From the NCBI GenBank assembly GCA_023627715.1, contig JAMAHW010000042.1:243356-307355 (forward strand): a DNA stretch of 64,000 bases, given 5' to 3'. The DNA is from Periconia sp. R9002. Taxonomy: Eukaryota > Ascomycota > Dothideomycetes > Pleosporales > Periconiaceae. Positions within the stretch are counted from its first letter, which is position 1. Every line of letters starts with the position of its first letter. The notes below the pieces were generated by a model, which searched no databases, was not told the origin of the DNA, and was given only the letters and a program-made list of their open reading frames with translations. Made by a program: the position numbers and the translations under genes. Of the stretch, positions 9,333 to 19,300 are shown piece after piece.

Positions 9333-11818
9333 ATGTACAACCTTCCAAGATCGAGTTCAACTGAAGGGTACTCAACATGCTTCACCCCATGGATCCCTAA
9401 TCCACACGATCACTTCAGTACATACCTCTACATATGTACCAGTATCTCCGGCATCACCGCCCACCAGCTTCTCTTCAAGCATGGCGAATGGCACATGCAA
9501 GCTCCCCTCCTAGTCCGCTTATACATAGCAACAACCTTGTTCATCACCCTCATTGCAGCCTTGACCCTCCAAAACGGCATTCATAAGGCTGTGATGGTCA
9601 ATGCCATATTTCTGGCCTCACTATTCTCCAGTATAGGCATCTACCGAGTCTTTTTCCACCGGCTGAGAAACTTTCCTGGCCCGTTCCCAGCACGGGTTAG
9701 CAAGCTTTGGCATGTTTGGAAGTGTGTGAGGTACAGATCGCAGAATCACTTGATCTTGGATGAGTTGCACAAGCAGTATGGCGACTTTGTGCGAACAGGT
9801 GAGTTGCGGTTTGACCTTAACTATATGTACCCCCTCTTCGCTCCCGAGGTCCCAATATTATCACGCCTCTAAATCCCCATTATCACATCGAACACTCCCC
9901 ATCCAGCCCTCACTTATAACTAACACGACATTCCAACATAACAAAAGGCCCCCGCGAAATCACAGTCTTCCACGCAGACATCTTCCACGCCATCGACGGA
10001 CCTGGAACGAAATGCACCAAAGCGGATTGGTACGACATCCTCCTCCCTGAACTCGCCATTAATACCACACGCGACAAGTCTGCGCACAGCCACCGAAGGA
10101 AGATCTGGAACCGCGCTTTCACGGCGAATGCGCTTGAGGAGTATCAGAACGATGTTGTCGTGGGGATCGCGGGGGATTTGGAAGGGATCATTGAGAAGGC
10201 TGCTAGGGACGGGGAGGTGGTGAGGTTTGATGAGTGTGCTTATTGGTAGGTATTGAGCGGTGCGAATGGTTTCACATGTTGTAATCTCTTTCCTTCTGAA
10301 ATTTACGCATTTCTGCGACTATGGAACGAGGCAGGGAAGGTAGCATCCACTATCACGATAGACGCTCCTTCCTCCAACCCCCCCCCCCCCCCCTTACTCA
10401 CTCCATGAACATGCCAATTAAAAAGAATCAGTAAATCAACACATACTGACTCTTCCCACCAGGTTCAGCTTCGACGTAATGGGCGAATTCGCCTTCGCGC
10501 AATCCTTCCACATGCTCAAAAGCCGCGAATGGCAACACGCCGTGTCGCTGCTCCGCGCAGCATCACGACTCCTCGGCACCTTCAACCCCGTACCGTGGCT
10601 AGCTCAGGTTGGATTCCGCGTGGGTGGGAATTGGCTCAAGGGGGTCAGGGACTGGAATGAAGGACTCGGGTGGTGTAGGGAGAGGATGGCTGAGCGAATC
10701 AAGGTACGTATACACACGCGCGCGCAAGCACGCACGCACGCACGCACGTGTGAAGCCTTTTGAAAAGGTCTTGGGTGGATGGTAGGGTATGGGTTGGAGA
10801 TCGAGAAGCTAATTGTCTGTATGTGATGGCATAGAGCACCGTCGATAAAAGAGACATTTCCTCTTACTTGATCGAGGCGTCGCGGAAGATGGGTTCTATA
10901 GAGCAGGATCGGTGAGTCCACGTCGCGTTCCCGAGGGCCCTAAGAATAAGCTACGGTGCAATAAGAAATACATGGAGGATTCAACTGACAGTTTTGCAGT
11001 AATTGGTTGAACGGAGATTCCATCACCATGGTGGTAGCAGGCAGTGATACCACCTCCGCAACACTGATATTCCTCTTCAACCAACTCGCCCGTGACCCGA
11101 GACACCAAACGAAGCTCTTTGACGAGCTCGCCGCGGTCCCGGATATATCCAATCACGCCGTTTTACAGCGTCTTCCACATTTGAATGGCGTCAGTACGTA
11201 GTATCCTTCTTTTTGCGGTTCGTGTGGATGTTGGTGCACGCTTCACCGAGACACCGCACCACATTGCGGACACAGATCCTGATAATTTGTTGCAACATGC
11301 CTGCTCTTGCTTTACTAACTTGCCCCGTTCCGATTCCAGTCAACGAAACACTCCGTCTACACCCCGCAGTCCCCACGGGCGGAAACCGCGAGACGCCAAC
11401 GGAAGGCCTCACCATCGACGGAACATACATCCCAGGCCACACAACCATAGTAGCACCACGCTACACCATCGCCCGGCTAGAAAGATGCTTCAGAAACGGA
11501 GATAGCTTCATTCCAGAGCGGTGGTACGATCAAGACAGCGACGTCAAAGGGAGGAGCGACACCCGCAAAGGCTTCGCGCCGTTTGGCACGGGAAGCTACG
11601 GCTGTGTCGGAAAGCAGTTGGCGCTGGCGGAACTGAGGTTCGTGACGGCTTTGCTGGTGAGGAAGTATGAGTTTGGGTTTGCGGAGGGGTGCGATGGAAG
11701 GGATGTTGTGGGGGGGATGACGGATCAGTTCACGGTGCAGCCGGGTGGGGAGTTGAGGTTGAGATTTTGGTTGAGGAGTGCGAATCCACCGAGGGAAGAT
11801 GCAGCGGTTGGTATTTAG
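9333..11818 (+). CDS. Cytochrome P450 monooxygenase
   Basis: Six exons: 9333-9798, 9948-10245, 10463-10703, 10835-10911, 11000-11193 and 11340-11818; 584 residues with this start. Marks: N-terminal membrane anchor (around LYIATTLFITLIAALTL), PGPFP hinge, I-helix AGSDTT, ExxR as NETLRLHP, PERW, and the haem loop FGTGSYGCVGK with the axial Cys 71 residues from the end. Family role: haem-thiolate oxygenation of a small molecule; the substrate cannot be read. The start is uncertain. An ATG at 9495 would give 530 residues. HGEWHMQAP just before it resembles a block I associate with fungal P450 N-termini, so a start further upstream is likely. Another possible first exon (9280, MGLSTAITIQSAFLF) joins in frame only through a weak donor at 9355. 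Confidence 0.88.
10378..10393. repeat. Homopolymer C tract in P450 intron 2
   Basis: Sixteen consecutive C residues inside the intron 10246-10462, so the tract does not affect the protein. Such tracts are prone to sequencing-length error. Confidence 0.9.
10709..10750. repeat. ACAC/GCGC/ACGC microsatellite in P450 intron 3
   Basis: Tandem ACGC units after an AC and CG stretch, within intron 10704-10834. Probably slippage-prone; no coding effect. Confidence 0.8.
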
Positions 11819-12312
11819 CGTCAGGGGGCAGCATATTTCTCTGTCCTATAACAAATCTGTTTGCTGCTAGGAAGTCCGTATCAGCAGTTCTGGTTTACAA
11901 CTGCCAGCGAGGACGAACCATTGGCATCAAAGGTAGCGGCTGTGGAATGGATGATTCAAGGCTGGCGCTCAACTGCGAGATTGAATCGACACCCGGGCTC
12001 ACTCTTCACGGAGAAAGGGAGGAAAGGGCAGCTTGCTTACACATGTAGTCGTCAACAAAACCTAACATCGACACTTCATTTTGCTTACAAGAATCACTGC
12101 AACTCAGATGATTATACGGTTAGAAAGACCATGGCGATGGATAGGAAGGGGGTCACTCTTCATTATTCCGCTCGAACCAACTCATCGACTCCATCAAGTT
12201 ACATAATCTCAATACATCAGGGTCGGTTTCATCATAATATCTTTTTACTTATAATCGAGAGAGAGGCGTTTCGACAACAGTCTCGCGCGATTTGGGAAGG
12301 AAAAAAAAACAT
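11819..12312. other. Convergent 3' region of the P450 and sec27 genes
   Basis: About 490 bases between facing stop codons. A long open frame on the plus strand (11861-12598) has no conserved content and runs antisense into sec27, so nothing is called here. Confidence 0.45.
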
Positions 12313-15310
12313 CTACTCCTCTTCTTCTTCCTCGTCATCTTCCTCTGCTTCTTCGGCAACTTCCTCCTCAGCGGCCTCGACCTCGGCATCCACCTCCTCT
12401 TGCGCGCCATCACCAGAAAGCAACAAATCATCAGCCGTTCCACCCTCACGCTCCAACCTCAGATACTCGTCCCACTCGGGGAACATTTCTTCGTCGCCTT
12501 CGCCGTCCGCGGGAGGGACACCAAGCAATCGTCCTACCTTGCTTCGTCCGTCCTTCTCCAGGCTGACCTTCCACTGCTTGACCAGGCTGGAAGCTTGAGA
12601 GGGCTTGTATGTCTGGGCAAAGAGGACTGCTTCGGCCAAGCGGTTGGTCTTGACGAGAATGTCAATGCAACCTTGCACATCACCCGTCTGCCAGAGGGCC
12701 GAAAAGGCGATGTTGTTGGCCGTGGCGTTTTCGGCGAGAGTGGCAAGTTCGCGCAGACCAGACGCATCCGAAGTTGCGCTATAGACGAGGAGAAGGGAGC
12801 CCAGGTCTTTGGCTTTTACGAAGCACTCCTGTGCGAGGGTAACGTCCCAAGCGCTGAGCGCTGCGTCGCCGACGGTCTTCCATTTGTGCTCAGTGTCTTG
12901 CTCGCGGGCTATTCCGACTGCCTGCTGAAGGTCGCCCAGGGAAAGAGCGAGATCGAAGCGGTGCTCGGGGTCTGTAGCAACCTTGAGCGCGAGTTCTTTA
13001 TGCCCTTGACCTTCGAGGAAACGGGCAATCTTGTTGTTCTGATCTTTGGGTACCGAGGGAAGCAATTCTTCGGCTGCTTCCAGGTCACCGCGGAGAACCA
13101 GCGTCTGGTACTCCACCACAGCAAGTGAAAGAGCAAAGGAGACGACATTGACATCTTTATCAGCCACGTAGATCCTAGAATCGCGCGGAAGATAACCGAG
13201 GAGGTAGTGGGGGTGGTCAAAGTGGGAGATGGTGTAGGTTTGATCTCCAACCAAGTAGTTGAGTCGGTTCGTGCTGTTAGTGTAGATGAAGCAATCTCCT
13301 ACCCAAGTACCAGTTCGTACACTGTGTGGAATATTAGCATTTACCAAAATGTCAGTGTCAAGGGCCATACCTCTCGTTGATGTCACAGACAACCTCAAAT
13401 GCTGATTCTGCACCGTCTTCGTCTATTTCGCCGTTCTGCACTGCCTCAAGATAGTTTTCGCGTGAATATCTTAGGACGTAAAATGTATCCTCGGTTGCTA
13501 GTGTGACGAGCTCTCCGCTTTCCGACCAATACACACTCTTGGGCTCAACTTCTATCCTGCGGACAAGTGCTCCAGAGTCCCAGTCGAACAGGCCGATACC
13601 CCCTTGGCCCTTCACACCAAGCAAAATGCCACCACTCAGACCTTCAGCCGAGAAGCCGACATTTAAAACACTCCGCTCTTTGAAGTTGCGGAAGATCTTG
13701 ACGCTGGTGGACGATTCCCGGATGGCGTAGTCTTTGTCGTGATCTTTGGAGGCCCAGACAAAGTCCAATGCTGAGCCAAAAGCCTGGTTACGAAGTGCGA
13801 GCGCAGTGTAAATGATGTATTCACCATCGCCGCACACCGCTACGAATCGTCCGTTTGGCGAATGGAGTAATGATTGGGGGTAAATTTCGGTTGAGCCTAG
13901 GTCTTTCGTAGGTAATGTGAGTCGCTCAGAATCCTTGAGCTTCTCGTTGCCTTTGATGACAGTAGTAAGGATCTCGTTGTGTCGTGCCCAGAGCAATTTG
14001 CCTCCTGCATCCATACTAACAGCTGGCTCTTCACGACCCATGGAGATGACCACAGCACCGTCATCGAAACCAAGAGCGACGCCATTCTGACCCTTCTGGT
14101 ACGCCACACACCATGCTCGTTCGAGACCATAATTCAAGGATTGTTCTAGTCTGTACGTTGAGGAGTGCCAGATCTTGATGGTACCATCTTCGGAACCGGA
14201 GATGATGACGGGCAGCTCGGGGTGATAGACAGCGAAGCTCACGTTGGAGGTGTGGCCTTCCAACGTAGCAATGAGAGCTTTAGTTGTGTAGTCCCAGACT
14301 TTGACGGTGCGATCGTCGGATGTTGTGAGAAGGTAAGGTTTGTCTGACTGAGGGTAGTAATCAATGAAGTTGACACCTTTGGCTTCATGGGCTTCGAGTG
14401 TGAAGTTGGGCGTCGAACTACCCAACGACCATATCTTGACGGTACGGTCGAGACAGGCAGAGGCGAATGTGTTGGGATCTTTGGGATTTATGGCAATGCC
14501 CATGACATAATGACCGTGGCCTTCGAATACTTGCACGCCTGTAGTCTGTCAGCTTTGAATTCCGGCAGAAAGGCGAGTATACACACATTTCCACGATTTG
14601 TCCCAGTCCCATAATTTTATTGTCATATCATCCTACCGTATGGTTAGTACTGGATATTCAAGCTTCTCAACTTGTACGCACACTAGCGGTCAACACGAAA
14701 GGCTGCGTCGGGTGCACTACGATGGCACGGATATAATCTGGATGCGCTTCAAATTCTGTAATTTTCTCCGAAGTGTTGTAATTGTATACGCGCAACTTGA
14801 AATCGTCCGAACCTGTGAAAGAAGCATGTCAGCAGCCGGTTTCGATGCGCATAGATCCTCGTTGAAGGTAACGAACGCACCGGCGACTATCCAGTTCTTG
14901 CGCGCGATGAATCGACCCGCCCGGACGGGGACATCTGTGAGCTCAAAGGTCTTTACAATTGACTGAGAGACGTAGGACCATATGTTAACGTGTCCTGGCG
15001 GTGTCAGCATAACCCTCCCCTACAAGTGCTGGTCAGGAGCGCCTACCGCTGTATAGTGTTGTGAGGATCCATGGCTCGGTCGGGTGGAAATCTTGAAGGT
15101 CGATTAGCGCGGTGCAGAGAGGCTGATATCGCAATTCATACCAATTCCTGTAGCTCGTCAGTCTCATCATGTATCGTGTCAATTAGGATGCTACAACTCA
15201 CCTTTGACCCTTTCCGACCGCGCAAAAAGTTGCCTCTGCAATTATGATTGGTTAATTACTTGTAGCGAGGCAAGGATTTTGCGAAAGTATACCTTTACAT
15301 CCAAACGCAT
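12313..15310 (-). CDS. sec27: Coatomer subunit beta' (Sec27/COPB2)
   Basis: Nine exons in my model: 15310-15293, 15235-15202, a 6-base exon 15147-15142, 15091-15047, 14994-14881, 14812-14682, 14632-14587, 14538-13371 and 13321-12313; 2,571 coding bases, 856 residues. The N-terminus is a WD40 propeller: [74 protein letters not shown] and [13 protein letters not shown]. The C-terminus is the helical COPI coat domain ([19 protein letters not shown]-type solenoid) and an acidic Glu-rich tail. Family role: COPI coat B-subcomplex, retrograde Golgi-to-ER transport and recognition of dilysine cargo. The 6-base exon is required to give RVKGIDFHP; skipping it gives RVKDFHP, two residues short. All introns are GT-AG, about 50 bases. 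Confidence 0.95.
15142..15147 (-). other. sec27: Six-base micro-exon of sec27
   Basis: Reading on the minus strand, CTACAG precedes GAATTG and GTATGA follows. The flanking introns are 54 bases (15201-15148) and 50 bases (15141-15092). The exon supplies codons G|GA ATT G|AT, that is Gly-Ile plus the first base of Asp, at a place where beta'-COP proteins have [10 protein letters not shown]. Confidence 0.8.
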
Positions 15311-16390
15311 GGCTGCAAGCTTGAAGGGTGTTGCTGAACGGAGGGGTTGGTGGTGGTATGGTTTAGAAAGACGTGGCTACTTAAAGCCCGCCCCGCGCGC
15401 ACAAATCCAAAGACTGACGAGGTCAAGTGCGTGATGTACCGGCTTTGCAATTGGAAATCGTGCTGCAGTCTAGGGAAAATGAGAGTATGTGGGTAGCGCA
15501 AAGAGAGGTAGGTGTTCGTGCTGCGACGGCTGTGTAGAGGTGGGTTGCTGGGTGTTGCTTGCCAAGACTTCGCCAGGGTTCAGTTTAGGCTGGCACGGCG
15601 CTGGTTCATGGCCGCGGCTCCTTACCTTACCACTTCGAGTAGGAGTCGAACTCTGCTGTTGATCGCAGACGAAATGCGTGACATTTTAATGCTTTGCACA
15701 TGTACCGTGGCTCGACCTCCGTCAAGCCTCAACAATATTCTTCACTCTGGCACCAGAAAACCGTCCTGATCCTACCAATCGCAGCAACTTGACTGGCTGA
15801 ACGTTCATGAACATCACAACCAGAACTTGATCAAGCAATCCACTGAAGAACATGATGTGTAGATTTTCTTGTCTTCATTCTCATCACCAACTATTTACGT
15901 TAACCTCCCCACAAGCCATTCTCCTTCACTATACACCACAATCAGTAGCTCCATATACATATTCAACAAATCATCCACCTCGGCCAGTCTAGCATGCAAC
16001 CATAGACCCTCCCCCCGGCCGTGCCACAAACGTGAAATAAAAGACCTAGCATAGAAAAGCATAGGCAGGTATCTAAGAATCGAAAGAAACAAGGAAACAC
16101 TTCCAAGATATGGCGACTAAATAAATGAGACATAAGATGTTAAAGATTTTCTTAGAGAGTGTGTCCGAACATTAGAATGGAAGGTAGGCTAGCACGTTCC
16201 CGGCACCATCCCAGCTGAGAAAAGCCCGGGTGATGATCCGAAGAGTGAATGACGAGAGACGGGAGAGCCGTGGAGTAATTACACGTTGGAGGCATCATGA
16301 ACCTCGCAACTCGGAAAGCGGTGCAGCAAGTGACACGCTCTTTGAAGGTATGATACAAGAGGATGTGGAACCTGGTATTAGGTTCTGTGA
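15311..16390. other. sec27 promoter and msb2 3' region
   Basis: 1,080 bases between the sec27 start and the msb2 stop, both genes on the minus strand. I see no gene here. A GAGTTCGACTC string on the minus strand near 15645 resembles a tRNA T-loop but its flanks do not pair. Confidence 0.45.
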
Positions 16391-19300
16391 TCAATTCCAG
16401 CCCAGTGAATTCTCCGCCATCACGGGCGCTGATATTTGTTGTGTTCGCACGCTGCGTCCATTGCTGGAACTGCTTCCACGGCTGCCGCGGCTTCCATACC
16501 CAGGAGACAAGCGCCCATTGCGGGCTCCTGACATCCAGGCTCCTCCAAGGGAACTAGTCGTGTAGCGATTGGTACTTGGAACGGAGCTGGAGCGCTTGTG
16601 GGACATCTTCTTGTTGCGGTAACGCCTAGCAACGAAGAACATGGCAGCTCCGTACGCACAAGCACCTAAGACGGCACCTGTGGCAATACCAGCACTGGTT
16701 GGGTTGACCTTGTTGCTGGCGCCCATTCCACTACCAAGCGGTCCACCCTGAGAGCCTGGCTGTTCCGATGAGGAAGGATCCGGAGAGGTGATGCGGTTCG
16801 GGCCGTTTTGGTTAGGAAGCTTGCCGAATTCAAGGGGCCAGCTTGGATCAATCAGATCTGTCAATGCCCTGACGGTTGGGTCATTGTTGTGGTAGAAGAC
16901 ACTGGCGGGCTGAGTAAGGTTGGCGGCAAGTGTGTCGTTCAACGCTCTAGGCATCATGAACACAGCCAGAGTAGTGATCCACTTCTTAGAGTTGGTCGTG
17001 TCTGAAGCCGCCAGTCCGTAATTCACGATGTCCGCCTTATTAATGCCGAGAGCATCAGAGACAGCAACAGGCAAGTAAGCAAAAATCTGGTTTCCACCAT
17101 CGTTCTCTCGGACGAATTCATAGTTGAGGCCGTACTTGAACGCAATCTGCGCAAGGAATTTGTCTGACGGGACACCGGATGGCATGCCCTGAGGAGGGGC
17201 AATGAACTTTGGCAGGGTTGACGGCATGACCGAGGCAGTGGGTGTAACACTAAGACTGGTGGGCGATGACTGTTGCTGAATGGTCGTGGGAATGCTCAAC
17301 GTGGTGGCGCTGTTGGTGGCTGTGACACCAACGGAGTGAATCGGTGTGTTGCTCGTGGTGGATGGACGGGGAGTGAATGGGATCGACACTTCCTCTGACG
17401 AGCCAGGTGTGGCTGAAGAAGGAGAGATGGTAGATGTGGGGCTGGCTTGAGCGCTCGTGGGCACAACGCTTGTGGGTACAACACTGGTTGGTGTGGCACT
17501 CGTGGGCGGAGCGGTGCTGGGGGAAGCAGAAGTCGAAGGAGGGTTTTCAGAAGCAGGGATGCTTGATTTCGACGACGAAAGAGTGGCGCTTGATGCGGGT
17601 GCGGTACCACCAGTACCAGTAGACACACCAGATGTTCCACTGCTCTTGGTTGAACTGACAGAGGGGGTGGACGAGCCTGAGGGAGTGGACGAGCCGGATG
17701 ACGTGGAAGCAGAAGCACTTGTAGGCGCAGAGGTACCTGCGGACGTAGACGGCGCGGTGCCTGATCCACTTGGGATTGAGGTTGGCGGAAGAACACCAGA
17801 GGTACCAGATGAACGTGACGACGAAGGAGTCGACGACGACGGGCCGGGCTCCGAAGTAGGGATACCCGTTGGTCGACTAGATGTAGGAGTAGAAGACGGG
17901 GGTGTCACAGACGTAGCTCCGGTGGGAATGCCCGTTGGCAGACTAGAAGGAGCAGAGGATGGGAGCGTCAGAGTCGTACCTCCGGTAGGTACAATGGTGG
18001 GAAGAACCGAAGAGACAACGCTAGACACGGCACTGCTAGGCAAAATACTTGAAACGACACTGCTGGGCAGGATGCTGGAAACGACGCCGCTGGGTACGAT
18101 GCTGGAAATGATGCCGCTGGGTACGATGCTGGAAACGACACTGCTAGGCACGATGCTGGAAACAGGAATGGACACAGACGCTGGCAGTGTGGGAACGCTC
18201 GAAACCACAGAGGAGGGGGCCGTGGGGTTGGATGCAGGACCGCTGCTCACCACAGTACTTCCAGCAGAGCTTGCACCTGAATTTGGTGCTCCGGTAGATG
18301 TCGGCACGAGGACAGATGAAGCGACGGAGGAAACTCCCGAAAGCGCTAAAGAAACCACAGATGACACTCCAGGCAGGATTCCAGACTGAGAGCGAGTCTC
18401 TGAGGCAGGGATCGTGGTAGGTTGGGCCGAGCTTGAAGGCGTAATCGCGGTTGTGATACCGACAATGATGCCAGTTCCACTGGTTGAGGGCACAGATGAA
18501 GGTGCAGCGCTCGAAGCAATGCTAGAAGATGCGGTTGCTGTGGGCAGAAGAACGTTATTCAAGAGTGAATCCGAGGGGCGGGAAGAGGACGCACCAGTTC
18601 CACGAGGAATTGTCCCCGTGGAGCGAGTAGGGTTAGATGAGGGTTGAACTATGGTCGACGGTGCAACCCCCGATGATCCAGCTGATCCAGGGCGAGTTGG
18701 AATGGATGACTGAGCCGATGAAGGTTGGACTATGGTGGTCGGTGCAGCACCAGATGATCCAGCTGAGCCAGAGCGAGAAGATCCCGCACTAGAAGTACCA
18801 CCAATGATGAATGGCCCTTGGAAAGAGGTGCTAGCAGAGGTCACGGTGGGAATAGCGCTGCTGGAAGGAGCAGTGACTGAGATTGCCGACGAAGGGAAAG
18901 GTTGGCTTGCTCCGCCAGTACCAACAGCACTAGACCGCGTAGATACCGCAGACGAAGCAGTTGGAGGAATGGAAGCTCCGGGGGCAGTTCCTGCGGATGA
19001 CGCGCGGGCTGAAGTAGGTTGCGCGACAGGGCTAGGGATGCCACTGCCGGTAGACCCATTCCCTGCACTGGACGATGCAGCTGAGGAAGATGCCCTGCTA
19101 GTCCCAGTGGGCTGAATGACAGAGGTAGGCGCAGATCCGGTAGACGCAACATTTCCACTGGTAGAAACTCTTGAGGAAGACACAACGCTGGATGCAGCTG
19201 AAGATGTAGGCTGGATGATGGAGGTCGGCGCAGTTCCAGTTGGCGCGAGCACAGCGAGGCTGGAACGAGACGTAGACGAGCCACTGAGCGTAGAAGACGT

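Noticed and set aside
12292..13128. 278-residue plus-strand open frame at the sec27 3' end
   Set aside because: Antisense to a clearly conserved beta'-COP exon.
15640..15660. GAGTTCGACTC string resembling a tRNA T-loop
   Set aside because: The five bases on each side do not pair, and no acceptor or anticodon arm is visible.
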